A stretch of DNA of 64,000 nucleotides from CAWIHS01 sp963836005 (GTDB taxonomy: Bacteria > Pseudomonadota > Gammaproteobacteria > GRL18), in NCBI GenBank assembly GCA_963836005.1, contig CAWIHS010000002.1:744001-808000 (forward strand), read 5' to 3'. The notes beneath the pieces were generated by a model. It had not been told where the DNA came from. It saw nothing but the letters and a program-made list of their open reading frames with translations, and searched no databases. Positions within the stretch are counted from its first letter, which is position 1. Each line of letters opens with the position of its first letter. Below are positions 30,243-38,954 of this stretch, piece by piece. The translations under genes were made by a program, and so were the position numbers.

Positions 30243-31487
30243 ATGAAGCCTAAGATTTATGCAAAATTAGCAATTGTCTATATTTCATGTATTGGTGTTG
30301 TTCATGCAGATAGTCCAACAACCGTACCTATGGGGGGGCCTTCGAGTGTCCCTGGACAGGTCAGTGCGGATAGCGAGCATAGGTCTTCCTTTTATTTTCC
30401 TCACGGAATTTTCCGTCTGCAAGGATATGAAGCCTTTAAAGCGAAACTAAAGCGCGAGCACGGACTCGGCTTTGGCATGGACTACAATATCCTGTACCAG
30501 TTTGCGAATCCGAGTGAAGGTGAATCAAATGCACTTGGTGGGGTATTCAGGTTTTATGGTTCCTGGGAACCATCGGGGATCGATCAGTCTCATCCTGGTT
30601 CGCTTGTTTATAAGGTAGAGCACCGACATAGCCTGGGTACTGATATCGCACCTAAACAACTTTCTGGAGAAGTTGGCTATGCGGGTTTGACCGCGGTAAC
30701 TTTCAGTGATGCAGGTGCAGTTTTAACCAACCTGTACTGGTCTCAAAATTTCAACAATAACCAGTTTGCCTATGTGATTGGTCAGGTAGACGTGACGGAC
30801 TATGTTGATGTCTACGGCCTGGTCAATATCTGGACTGAGTTTAATAATCTGGCGTTTACAACCGATCCTACGATTCCTGCTCCGGATCAGGGGCTTGGTG
30901 CAGCTGCGCGTTTGACGGTAGCTAAGAACTATTACGTGCTTGCCGGTTTTGCCGATGCCAACGGTGATCCAGAGAACCCACTTGATGGCTTTGATACTTT
31001 CTTTAAGGACCGTGAATATTTCAAACATATCGAGTTTGGTTGGGCCGGTTCCTGGCAAAAGCGCTTTTCTGACAATATTCACCTGACCCTATGGCAGGTG
31101 GATGAACGTCAGGATGCGGGCATATCAGATGGATGGGGCGCCACCTTCTCGTTTAGTCGCGAATTGGGTCACTGGTTACCGTTCCTGCGCATAGGTTATG
31201 GCGATGGGGGAGGTGCCATCCTGGATCGTTCCATAAGCACCGGTTTTGCTTATGCCACAAAGGATGACAGTCGTCGTTTTGGTTTAGGTTTGAACTGGGG
31301 TCAGCCAAATGATGAACTCTATGGTGAGACTAGTAAGGATCAATATACCATTGAGAGTTATTATCGGATGCAGCTCCTCAAACACTTACAGGTAACACCG
31401 AATATCCAGTTATTACTCAATCCCGTGCTAAATCCCCAAGAGGACAAAGTGTGGGTGTTTGGTTTACGCGCAAGACTGGCTTTCTAG
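30243..31487 (+). CDS. OprB-like outer-membrane porin
   Basis: The start at ATG 30243 gives a signal peptide (MKPKIYAKLAIVYISCIGVVHA) and a 414-residue protein. The mature part is rich in alternating polar and aromatic strands and ends in RLAF, a C-terminal Phe as in outer-membrane beta-barrels. The order of blocks (FGMDYNILYQ, GVFRFYGSWEP, YWSQNF, GQVDVTDYVDVYG, FGLGLNWGQP, SYYRMQLLKHLQVTPNIQLL) fits carbohydrate-selective porins of the OprB family. The name describes the fold; the solute could be something other than sugar. A C-rich run of seven G's sits early in the coding sequence (about 30331). Confidence 0.8.
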   Translation: MKPKIYAKLAIVYISCIGVVHADSPTTVPMGGPSSVPGQVSADSEHRSSFYFPHGIFRLQGYEAFKAKLKREHGLGFGMDYNILYQFANPSEGESNALGGVFRFYGSWEPSGIDQSHPGSLVYKVEHRHSLGTDIAPKQLSGEVGYAGLTAVTFSDAGAVLTNLYWSQNFNNNQFAYVIGQVDVTDYVDVYGLVNIWTEFNNLAFTTDPTIPAPDQGLGAAARLTVAKNYYVLAGFADANGDPENPLDGFDTFFKDREYFKHIEFGWAGSWQKRFSDNIHLTLWQVDERQDAGISDGWGATFSFSRELGHWLPFLRIGYGDGGGAILDRSISTGFAYATKDDSRRFGLGLNWGQPNDELYGETSKDQYTIESYYRMQLLKHLQVTPNIQLLLNPVLNPQEDKVWVFGLRARLAF

Positions 31488-31770
31488 AGGCGTTGTTGAA
31501 TAAATCGGGAACTGCCCGAAAGTAGACCCCAGATTGAATGATTCTTATACTGTGCCGCAATTTTTACCTCAGGTACAGCCTCAATGCCCTAATAATTAAT
31601 TTTTTATAAAAAATAAATAAAAATAAATCATAATTGTCATAGACAAATATGATCTTTAGTATTATGCTTATCTCAACTACTCTAATACTGAGTAATGTCA
31701 ACCAACTAATAATTCAAGAGGGATTCATTATCCTTACCCTTGAAACAACCACACAATAAAGGAACAAACC

Positions 31771-32259
31771 ATGAAAACAAAAACCTTAGTAATCACTTTT
31801 TTACTGGTCTTTTTATCATCAACAACTTTAATCGCTGGCTCGCCACCCAAGATGGACATCGTCGACACTGCAGTCAAAGCCGGATCCTTCAACACCCTCG
31901 TTGCTGCCATAGAAGCCGCGGGGTTGGCTGAAACTTTGAAGGGTGAAGGACCTTTTACCGTTTTTGCACCGACCGATGACGCATTTGCAAAACTTCCAGC
32001 GGGAACTCTGGATGATCTTCTTAAACCGGAAAATAAAGACAAGCTTGCCGCGATTCTCACCTACCACGTTGTTTCCGGCAAGGTCATGGCAAAAGATGTC
32101 ATGACCCTGAAAGAGGCTAAGACGGTCAACGGTCAAAGCGTGATGATCACTATGGAAGCGGACACCGTCATGATTGATGATGCAAAAGTTGTTAATGCTG
32201 ACATTGAATGCACTAATGGTGTTATTCACGTCATCGATACGGTCATTTTGCCAAAATAA
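31771..32259 (+). CDS. Secreted fasciclin (FAS1) domain protein
   Basis: A 162-residue exported protein: signal peptide (1-22), then one FAS1 domain. The H1 motif PFTVFAPTDDAFAKLPAGTL and the late NGVIHVIDTVILP (H2) are classic, with the YH motif in LTYHVVSGKV. FAS1 proteins mediate adhesion or matrix binding. The AAAGGAAC ribosome site is close upstream. It appears monocistronic. Confidence 0.93.
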   Translation: MKTKTLVITFLLVFLSSTTLIAGSPPKMDIVDTAVKAGSFNTLVAAIEAAGLAETLKGEGPFTVFAPTDDAFAKLPAGTLDDLLKPENKDKLAAILTYHVVSGKVMAKDVMTLKEAKTVNGQSVMITMEADTVMIDDAKVVNADIECTNGVIHVIDTVILPK

Positions 32260-32302
32260 TCTGCACTTAATCGAGTAAGACAAATTTTACAACCATTTTT
32301 AA

Positions 32303-32338
32303 GTCAAATACCTTCGGCAAAGCCGGAGGCTTGATTTT
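32303..32338 (+). terminator. Hairpin after the fasciclin gene
   Basis: AAGTCAA-(ata)-CCTTCGGC AAA GCCGGAGG-c-TTGATTTT folds into a stem followed by a T-rich stretch, 45 bases after the fasciclin stop. Two more small hairpins follow (CCGCTcaaAGCGG near 32343 and CACCTaaAGGTG near 32371); together they may instead be the end structure of the IS200-like relic next door. Confidence 0.5.
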
Positions 32339-32390
32339 GTTAACCGCTCAAAGCGGATTAATTTATGAACCACCTAAAGGTGTTAACGTT

Positions 32391-32530
32391 TCAAAAAAAG
32401 TTTAATTGATCAATTCTCTGATCTTCTTTTTCCTGATGCCTTATATATTCTCTAACAACTTCTTCATCACGGCCGACTGTTGAGGCATGATATCCTGTGG
32501 CTGGCGCATTCTTATCTCAGGCCATAACAG
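32391..32530 (-). pseudogene. IS200/IS605-type TnpA transposase relic (3' end)
   Basis: The minus strand reads GYHASTVGRDEEVVREYIRH then QEKEDQRIDQL and a stop. The pattern G-Y-x-x-S-T-V-G-R-D-E and the YI-x-x-Q-E helix are typical of the C-terminus of Y1 HUH transposases of the IS200/IS605 group. The catalytic HUH and most of the gene are gone or out of frame upstream. Small hairpins beyond its 3' end are consistent with an IS200-type end. Confidence 0.6.
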
Positions 32531-32579
32531 GTGTTTGAAATACTCCACGACAATGATCTTTCCATTGATATTGATTAAT

Positions 32580-33294
32580 TGGGATCACTCGATTTTTCTT
32601 CCGGCGTTTGTCCATTCAATGAATAATGAGTACGTGAAGCGTTATAATACTGTTTAAATTCATCGAGTTTGTTGATCAAAGATCACCATTACCCAATGGC
32701 TTTTTAGAGTAATTGATTCACAACGAAATAAATCCACTGACCATAAACTATCCTTCATATGACCAATATAATTTAACCATGAAGGCCCACCCTTGCTATC
32801 ATGAGGACTGAGTTTGTAATGCTTTACTAAAATTCGCCTGACAATGTCTTTATCTATGCCAGTACCAAAAGCATGATTGATTTGCAGGGCTATCTTAGGG
32901 CAACCAAGCGGGGATTGCGTTGTTTCATCTCTACAACAGCACTAATGATTTCTTGTGATGGCCCTTTAGGCCCGGGTTTGTGATTTGATTTTGCTGAAAA
33001 TAGTTGCTGATATTTTCGCTTAACCAGAGCCTGATGGAATTTAAGACTAGTCGCTGGTTTGATGGTGATAAATACTTTATTAATACGATTTTCAGATATA
33101 AGCATCGCCCACAAGCCAAACAAAAAACGTTCTAAAGTGGTTAATGGTGGGGAGCGATAACGGGTTTTATTCGAAATGATCAATTGTTGTCTAATCGCCA
33201 GATTTTCTGCAGCCACTGTTTTCAAGCCACCGGGTTTCAAAAGCTTGAAAATAAGTACAACAAAGTGGATGGAGAGTAAAATCAGTGTCTTCAT
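32580..33294 (-). pseudogene. Integrase-core (rve) transposase, decayed
   Basis: Reading the minus strand from 33294, an intact start (MKTLILLSIHFVVLIFKLLK) runs through a helical N-terminal region. At about 32912 one base is missing: the frame reads NPRLVALR and stops, whereas the next frame continues as GCPKIALQINHAFG, IDKDIVRRIL, GPSWLNYIGH, DSLWSVDLFRCESI. After HWVMVIFDQQTR a large internal deletion joins the catalytic-domain start to a C-terminal block YYNASRTHYSLNGQTPEEK. The family is the Mu/IS3-like integrase fold common in Gammaproteobacteria. Confidence 0.75.
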
Positions 33295-34113
33295 GATTTA
33301 TACTATGGTTGAAGATCTTGAAAACTTTAGCATTGTTATGTCCCTGTTTTTATTGGTAGAATAAGATTTTGCCAGTCACAGGTTCTAAAATTGACTATGT
33401 TATCTATTTCTCACGAATCGGGGAATGGGGGTACATTGCTTCTGCATTCACTGAAAATAGAAAACGTTTAAATGCTCCTGAACACATCAGATTTCATACA
33501 CACCCAACTAATTTCCTTAAGGAGTTTAGGCGAATATAGTGCAAGAGAAAAAGCGCTAAAGATAGCTTGTTTAAAGATAAGTTTTTTGTTGGGTGCCACC
33601 ACGTGCCCCTTGCCTCAAAAAATTCTCTCCCAGGCTGTAGGTTTTGCAAATAGAGGCTTATAGCCATACACGCTATATAGAGTTACTGAGCTCTGCGTGT
33701 AACCAGAGGCTTATGTAACACAAAGTTTTTTTACTTCGACTATTAAATATCATAACTTTTAATCGTTGCGAGGCTATTATTTCTTTTTTAAGAATGTCTT
33801 TTAATGCTTTCCATTCATAGTCATTTGGTTCGTAATCTTGTCATGAGAGCATAAAGTCAAAATGGGCATCATGTTTAAATAAACGCCCCGGAAGTGGGTG
33901 TTGACCTCTATGACCTAAAAATATGCCATACCTTAAGTATTATAGATGGACATATTTGTGAGTAGCAGATTTCTGACTGTACGTGATTGAATCATGAGTA
34001 GATCTGCTGACAATTTTGTTTCTATTACTGCCATTGGCTTCCAGGATTTATCTTTATTTTCTTCATAAATTAGTATGTCTGGTAAACTCAAAGGAAAACG
34101 ACAAGGAGCTGTT
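33295..34113. other. Intergenic with a possible unrecognised relic
   Basis: About 800 bases without a supported gene. On the minus strand between about 33935 and 33665 a frame reads HPLPGRLFKHDAHFDFML, a TGA, then DYEPNDYEWKALKDILKK and onward to TAG. It looks like a decayed coding sequence with a single stop, but I do not recognise the family. Confidence 0.3.
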
Positions 34114-35064
34114 ATGAAAAAAATAGCGACTAAAGTTTCAAAGAGATTAAAGAAGCTTAAAACCAGTAAAGTAATTGACCTTGGTGAGTATCGACATCAA
34201 CGAACAGAGCTTAAAGATCTTTTTGATGAAATAACCACTACAGATAAAGCAATAGAATCAGGGCAAGAGCCCTTACATGCTGTTTATACCTACGCGCAAA
34301 ACCTGTTATCCGTGCTGGCAGAGATCCTGCAGGAGATACCGGAGCCGTCATTAGTTCGCTTGTTTGACATTATTGATGAAGCCCATGAGCAGTATTTGCC
34401 AGGCGGCCCCCCAATGAGTCCGCTCAGCAACAGCTATTTCAATTGCTGGTTACTGTTTGACGTCAGTGCTGGCCTGCAAAAAGAAACACTGGCAACCATC
34501 ATTATTGATCTGGCAAGCCAGCTGGGGTTGCATAGGAAAATGGTGGAAGTGATTCAGTTAATGCAAAACTCCAGGATGGGTATTTATGAATATCTGGGCC
34601 GACAGGATGACAAAGTACTATTGAGAGAGCTGACCAGCGATGAAATCATCCCCTGCATCTGCCCGGCGGGCTATTATGGTCTATATGAGGAAGAACTATG
34701 GTTCGCAAGAATTTTACCACCCGTGTTTGGCCTGTTTGATTACAGTCTGGTTTTTACTACCCCTTATCTGTTAATTGATCCGGATGCCCGAAGCTGGTTA
34801 GCTTACCTGGAGCGTACTATCAGCAACAAAAAAAGCAAGAAGGCAGCCACCTCGCTGGAAAACCTGATGAAATATGGTTTGTCACATAACTACTGGAATG
34901 AGTATATTCACCAGGCTTATGTAAATTTCAAACCGGAAGTGATTTACCTGAAAGGCTTGCCAGATGTGGGAAGATCCAGACCACATTTTTCGGATAACCC
35001 AGTTTATAAAGCTATATTACCGGAAACTGATTCATTATTTTCAACCTTAGTAAAACAACAATGA
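34114..35064 (+). CDS. Hypothetical protein, 316 residues
   Basis: ATG 34114 has AAGGAG at good spacing; an upstream in-frame ATG (34075) has none. The N-terminus is very basic (KKIATKVSKRLKKLKTSK). The rest looks soluble and mostly alpha-helical, with LLSVLAEILQEIPEPSLVRL, an aromatic-rich middle and no signal peptide or membrane helix. I do not recognise a family. It overlaps the following broken gene by ATGA, so the two formed an operon and possibly a functional pair before the second was destroyed. Confidence 0.7.
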   Translation: MKKIATKVSKRLKKLKTSKVIDLGEYRHQRTELKDLFDEITTTDKAIESGQEPLHAVYTYAQNLLSVLAEILQEIPEPSLVRLFDIIDEAHEQYLPGGPPMSPLSNSYFNCWLLFDVSAGLQKETLATIIIDLASQLGLHRKMVEVIQLMQNSRMGIYEYLGRQDDKVLLRELTSDEIIPCICPAGYYGLYEEELWFARILPPVFGLFDYSLVFTTPYLLIDPDARSWLAYLERTISNKKSKKAATSLENLMKYGLSHNYWNEYIHQAYVNFKPEVIYLKGLPDVGRSRPHFSDNPVYKAILPETDSLFSTLVKQQ

Positions 35065-35820
35065 CCATCAGTGACTTCAGCTATGAAAAGAAAAAGAGGA
35101 AAGTCAGCAAAGCCTTCAACAAGAAAGACTGGAAAGATCATGACTATGCCGTTCACGAAAATGCCCATAATATCTATTTCTGCAATATGGAAACCGGAGA
35201 ATAGTTTATCTCGGCATTGGTTTTGAATGATGAATTCACAAAAGCCAGGGAATTTGCTGATAAATACAAAAATGATATGGGAGAAACAGCTAATTACCTG
35301 TGTGAAAAGCAATTTCTCAATAAGTCCGTGCAGTTCAAGTACCTTCCCCTTTTAAGGGGGAAGGCCAGGATGGGGGTATTGTGTTTAATCAAGAACTTAA
35401 CCCCCACCCTAACCCTCCCCCTGATAGAGGGAGGGGATTTTGCACGGACTTATTGAGAAGTTACTGTGAAAAGAAAAGCAGGACAAAAGAAGAAACCGGA
35501 TTTATGCAACAGGTGTTGGCCATGAGGGCTCTGTCTACGAGCTTTTTCAGCTGGCGGAATGGAAATACCCGCTAACCGCATTCAGCTCCCTGGTTATCTT
35601 TTACCGTGGTGTTAACAATGATGTTTTCATCAGGCCGATCTGTTTCCCGGTGGAGCAGGGAATACCCGTGATGCCTGAAGATATTGTCGCCATATCAAAC
35701 CATGCCATGGAGGTTGACCGAGAGAAGCATCCTGAGCGGTTTGCCAGAAAACGGAAGTGGTCAGGATCAAATAGGAAATTATTATGTAAAGCAATCGGTG
35801 CATTTACAGTATTGTTTTAG
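35061..35820 (+). pseudogene. Broken partner gene: amber codon, MITE insertion and frameshift
   Basis: Begins with the ATGA overlap at 35061 and reads MTISDFSYEKKKRKVSKAFN to a TAG after METGE, where the same frame continues FISALVLNDEFTKAREFADK to NYLCEK. There the family-1 MITE (35309-35464) interrupts it between duplicated TGTGAAAA bases. After the MITE the reading resumes (EKKSRTKEETGFMQQ), then changes frame and continues GVGHEGSVYELFQLAEWKYP, YRGVNNDVFIRPICFP and DREKHPERFARKRKW to TAG at 35818-35820. Three separate lesions. The original protein family is not recognised. Confidence 0.8.
35309..35464. mobile_element. MITE family 1, copy 3 (inside a gene)
   Basis: A 156-bp element with ends GCAATTTCTCAATAAG and CTTATTGAGAAGTTAC and a perfect 8-bp duplication TGTGAAAA (35301-35308 and 35465-35472). 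Its right half is almost identical to copy 2. It splits the reading frame of the gene at 35061-35820. Confidence 0.93.
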
Positions 35821-35851
35821 ATTTTTGCCCGAAATAGCAATGTAATACCTT

Positions 35852-35881
35852 TATAATATGCTTGTTTAAGGTGCATATTAT
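35852..35881 (+). promoter_or_regulatory. Promoter/operator of the parDE locus
   Basis: A perfect 9-bp inverted repeat ATAATATGC (35853-35861) / GCATATTAT (35873-35881) with an 11-base centre overlaps a TATAAT -10 (35852-35857), 43 bases before parD. ParD-family antitoxins repress their own promoter through such palindromes; binding here is inference. Confidence 0.6.
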
Positions 35882-35923
35882 GACTATATGACTTATATGG
35901 AATATAAATCAATTGAGGTGGCT

Positions 35924-36190
35924 ATGAATATTACATTGGGTGAAGAATTTGAACGCAGAATCACGCAAAAAATCCAAAGTGGTTTATATACTTCGGCCAG
36001 CGAAGTGATCAGGGATGGATTAAGATTATTATTTGAAAAAGACCTTACAAAAGAAAGGCAGGCCGAGCTATTAAAACAGGAAATCTCTAAAGGGTCCATA
36101 CAGCTGGATTCCGGTATCACCGGAAAGCACTCTGTCGCCGACATTTTTCAAAAGGCGCTGGATATCAATAGTGAAACCCATCAAAAATAG
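35924..36190 (+). CDS. parD: ParD-family antitoxin
   Basis: An 88-residue protein from ATG 35924 (GAGG ribosome site). Residues 1-40 form the ribbon-helix-helix DNA-binding fold (MNITLGEEFERRITQKIQSG, then YTSASEVIRDGLRLL), the CC2985/ParD signature. The C-terminal half is the toxin-wrapping tail. It overlaps the start of the adjacent ParE gene, which is inactivated (see next feature), leaving an orphan antitoxin. Confidence 0.88.
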   Translation: MNITLGEEFERRITQKIQSGLYTSASEVIRDGLRLLFEKDLTKERQAELLKQEISKGSIQLDSGITGKHSVADIFQKALDINSETHQK

Positions 36191-36489
36191 CTATATCACG
36201 TCTGAACTGGCCGAAGACGATTTGCTGGATATGTTTCAGAACAGCATAGAAAGGCTGGGGAATAAGCAAAGTACGGCAGCAATATGCACAGAATCTAGAA
36301 GATACCTGTAACAGGTTAACGAAATACCCCCATCTGGGCTAATCACGGGATACAATATTCCCGGGGGCATTCAGTTTTCCTGTGGGCAGCCATGTGATTT
36401 TTTATCGGAAGTCAGGTGACCACATTGAAATTGCCAGGGTGCTGCACAAACGGATGGATTTTGAACACCATTTTGACTCTGAATCTTAG
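36171..36489 (+). pseudogene. parE: ParE/RelE-type toxin, inactivated
   Basis: GTG 36171 overlaps the parD end. The first 33 codons read as ParE (SELAEDDLLDMFQNSIERLG). After NKQ the frame changes; the correct continuation, QYAQNLEDTCNRLTKYPHLG, lies in another frame, followed by an in-frame TAA and then SRDTIFPGAF and GSHVIFYRKSGDHIEIARVL with the terminal HKRMDFEHHF. The C-terminal strand with YRKSGDHIEIARVLH is the ParE family hallmark. Two lesions mean no full toxin can be made. Confidence 0.85.
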
Positions 36490-36532
36490 TTGCCCACATC
36501 CAACCATCAAAAAACAGGAAAGCCTCCCCAAC

Positions 36533-37123
36533 ATGCAAAGTAAATTCTTCGCCTATCTGAGTCGACTGCGCTGGATCCAGCGCTGGGGTCTGAAACGCAA
36601 CTCTGAGCCGGAAAATGTCATGGAGCACAGTTGGGAAGTGGCGACCATTGCCCACGCCCTGGCATTAATTAAAAACCGCTACTTTAACGGCAATGTTGAT
36701 CCGCAGCAAATAGCCACGGCGGCCCTGTACCATGATGCCAGCGAGGTGATCACCGGCGATCTGCCTACACCGGTAAAATACCATTCCCCCATGATCACAG
36801 AATCCTACCACAAGATTGAACGCCAGGCGGTCAGGGAACTGATTAATCTGCTTCCGGACGAGTTACAACAGGATTTTGAGTATTACGTGGATGAGGAAGC
36901 ACAGGAAGCTGAAGTCCAGCAGATCATTAAAGCAGCGGATACCCTCGCGGCTTATCTTAAATGCAGGTATGAGCTGAATAATGGGAACCAGGAATTTTCT
37001 ATTGCCGCTAAAACTATTGAGGATAAACTTGATTCTTATGATCTGCCTGAAGTGAAATTTTTTATAGATGTTTTTGTTTTGTCTTATGATATGACCCTTG
37101 ATGATTTACTAAAAAACAATTGA
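36533..37123 (+). CDS. yfbR: 5'-deoxynucleotidase YfbR
   Basis: An HD-domain phosphatase that dephosphorylates deoxyribonucleoside 5'-monophosphates. From ATG 36533 the 196 residues align end to end with E. coli YfbR: FAYLSRLRWIQRWGLKRN, then MEHSWEVATIAHAL (metal His), ALYHDASEVITGDLPTPVKY (HD pair) and IKAADTLAAYLKC (last metal Asp). Earlier in-frame ATGs lie within the toxin relic and are not used. It lies between mobile debris but looks intact. Confidence 0.93.
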   Translation: MQSKFFAYLSRLRWIQRWGLKRNSEPENVMEHSWEVATIAHALALIKNRYFNGNVDPQQIATAALYHDASEVITGDLPTPVKYHSPMITESYHKIERQAVRELINLLPDELQQDFEYYVDEEAQEAEVQQIIKAADTLAAYLKCRYELNNGNQEFSIAAKTIEDKLDSYDLPEVKFFIDVFVLSYDMTLDDLLKNN

Positions 37124-37155
37124 TGTTTAACATGCGCTGCCAGGAAGCTTTATCA

Positions 37156-37920
37156 ATGAAAAATAAAATGTAACTATTCAGCATAATTTTGAAAACGTCC
37201 TTGACACCAGGAATTTGCTGACCCACATGGATGTGGGAAATGCAGGTTATGCATGGAGCAATTACCTGCCCAGAAGACGCCGTAAATACGTCCATGGTCG
37301 TTCCCGGCTTCCTGCCTCACACGGCACTTATACTTCCATGTATGTCGTAGGCTTGAATGTGGCATCCATGCCACATACACTTCTTACGCAAACACCTGAT
37401 ATCAAGAACTTACGTATAAATCTAAAATACGCTGAATAGTTACAATAAAATTACCATTGTTTCCGGTGGTCAAACGGGTGTAGACAGAGCAGCACTGGAT
37501 GCGGCACTTGAAACTAATACTCCTTGTGGTGGATGGTGCCCAGAAGGTAGAAAGGCAGAAGACGGTTTAATTCCGGTAAAATACCCTTTAACAGAGCTGG
37601 AAAACGCTGGCTACTGGCAAAGAACAATAAAGAATGTTCAGGACAGTGGCGGTACAGTCATTGTGTATTTCAAATATCCCACGGGTGGCACTGAGCAAAC
37701 GCTTAAATTCTGCATTACCGAAAAAAAGCCTTATTTACTGATGGATGCGGATGAAATAACAGAACTAAAGGCTGCCGAAAAAATATGTAGTTTTGTACGG
37801 GACTTTTCAATCTCAAAACTTAACGTTGCAGGCCCGAGAGATTCAGGTGAGTCCAGGGCTTATAGCTACACGAAAGACACTATCGGTCATTTTTTACAGT
37901 CTCAACAAACGACCGTTTAA
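37156..37920 (+). pseudogene. Putative molybdenum-carrier (YpsA/SLOG) gene split by a MITE after codon 4
   Basis: AGGAAG and ATG 37156 give M-K-N-K, then family-2 MITE copy A is inserted in codon 5 with the duplication AATAAAAT. Beyond it the frame resumes at 37449 as ITIVSGGQTGVDRAALDAAL, then CGGWCPEGRKAEDGLIP, DSGGTVIVY and VAGPRDSGES to TAA at 37918-37920. The SGGQTGVDRAALD and CGGWCPEGRKAEDG motifs are those of the YpsA-like putative molybdenum carrier family (SLOG superfamily). Removing the element and one duplication restores an open frame of about 160 codons. In the region behind the element no ATG in frame precedes 37663, so the present gene is probably dead. Confidence 0.85.
37170..37444. 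mobile_element. MITE family 2, copy A (275 bp, long form)
   Basis: Ends GTAACTATTCAGC / GCTGAATAGTTAC and a perfect 8-bp duplication AATAAAAT (37162-37169 and 37445-37452). It is inverted relative to copy B (44014), which looks like the same element with two internal deletions of about 50 bp each. Contains palindromic blocks such as CCCACATggatGTGGG. No coding capacity. Located after codon 4 of the molybdenum-carrier gene. Confidence 0.93.
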
Positions 37921-38239
37921 TGAGACACCTGATCACTTCATAAAAACCGACCTGATATATAGCCATATATGTTTCTTTTTCTCGTCTCATAAAACATAAT
38001 CTTAATTACTCATTATTTCTAAACAAATTGAGAATTTTCTCCTGGAAACACATAATCCCGGAAGAACCATTGGCTATGCCCGTGTCAGTTGTTGAAGATC
38101 TCCTGAGCAACTTTTTACAGGTGTCTGGGTAAATAGCTCATTGAAGCAAATATTATAAATGGGCTGCAGCTTAAATGACTTTGCAGGCAATACAGTATAT
38201 CTTTGCAGGCAGACTTCAAAGGTGCTTGATTTATTACCA
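37921..38239. other. Intergenic, possible recombinase scrap
   Basis: About 320 bases with no supported gene. At about 38057-38093 one frame reads GRTIGYARVS, which resembles the start of a serine recombinase (IGYARVST), but it runs out within a few codons; treat as a weak hint. Confidence 0.25.
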
Positions 38240-38261
38240 ATAGACCAGTATTCTAGTCTAT
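38240..38261 (+). promoter_or_regulatory. Likely operator of the phd-vapC locus
   Basis: Perfect inverted repeat ATAGAC (38240-38245) / GTCTAT (38256-38261) with a 10-base centre, 26 bases before the antitoxin gene. Phd-type antitoxins repress through palindromes of this size; the function is inferred. Confidence 0.5.
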
Positions 38262-38286
38262 ATAGAGAATAAACTGGAGAAAACTT

Positions 38287-38526
38287 ATGTTAAAAGAATT
38301 GGGCTCTTATGACGCCAAAACTAAACTTCCTGAAATCTTGAGACGGGTAGAATCTGGAGAATCATTTACTATCACAAACCGGGGCAAACCGGTTGCCGAT
38401 TTGATACCCAGTCGCTCGAGTGACAGTAAGAAGGCAGAAATAGCTATTCAGAATATTTTAAAAGCAACCAAACATACGGTTTCAGATTCCGTTTTGAATG
38501 AATTGAAGGAAGAAGGCCGTAAATGA
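38287..38526 (+). CDS. Phd/YefM-family antitoxin
   Basis: A 79-residue antitoxin. The N-terminal fold reads MLKELGSYDAKTKLPEILRR then VESGESFTITNRGKPVADLIP, the Phd/YefM (prevent-host-death) signature; the C-terminal 30 residues should wrap the toxin. GGAG lies eight bases upstream. It overlaps the PIN-domain toxin by ATGA. Confidence 0.92.
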   Translation: MLKELGSYDAKTKLPEILRRVESGESFTITNRGKPVADLIPSRSSDSKKAEIAIQNILKATKHTVSDSVLNELKEEGRK

Positions 38527-38954
38527 GCGATTTTGTCCTGGATAATTCCGTAGCTATGCGATGGTTACTGGCCAGCGAAAAGACAGCCGATCAAAAATAT
38601 GCTGAGAAAGTACTGAAAAGCATGCTGGCTTCTGAAGCCCTGACACCCAACCTTTGGCACCTCGAAGCTGTTAGTGTCTTGCTTGGTGCAGAAAAGGGAG
38701 GAACAATATCGTTGGGTGAAATTGAACGTTTCATTTCCCAGTTGGAAAACCTTCCTATTCGCGTTGATCCACTTACTGCTCAAAAAGCCTTTAGCAGAAT
38801 TTTAACCCTGTCACGTGAGTATAATATCAGTAGTTATGATGCTTCCTACCTGGAATTAGCCATGCGTGAAGGCTTGCCATTGGCTACATTGGATAAAAAA
38901 CTGACAAAAGCTGCCAAAAAAGCAGATGTGAAAGTATTTAAGGCTTGTTGTTAA
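38523..38954 (+). CDS. vapC: VapC-type PIN-domain toxin
   Basis: A 143-residue PIN ribonuclease toxin. The four acidic positions expected for Mg2+ are visible: Asp7 in FVLDNSVAMRWL, Glu in LWHLEAVSVLL (about residue 43), Asp in SSYDASYLELA (about 102) and Asp in LATLDKKLTKAA (about 120). Start is in the ATGA overlap with the Phd-type antitoxin. The gene looks intact, unlike the neighbouring ParE toxin. Confidence 0.92.
   Translation: MSDFVLDNSVAMRWLLASEKTADQKYAEKVLKSMLASEALTPNLWHLEAVSVLLGAEKGGTISLGEIERFISQLENLPIRVDPLTAQKAFSRILTLSREYNISSYDASYLELAMREGLPLATLDKKLTKAAKKADVKVFKACC

Noticed and set aside
38057..38093. Serine recombinase gene start (GRTIGYARVS)
   Set aside because: Only ten residues match and the frame ends soon; too short to call.
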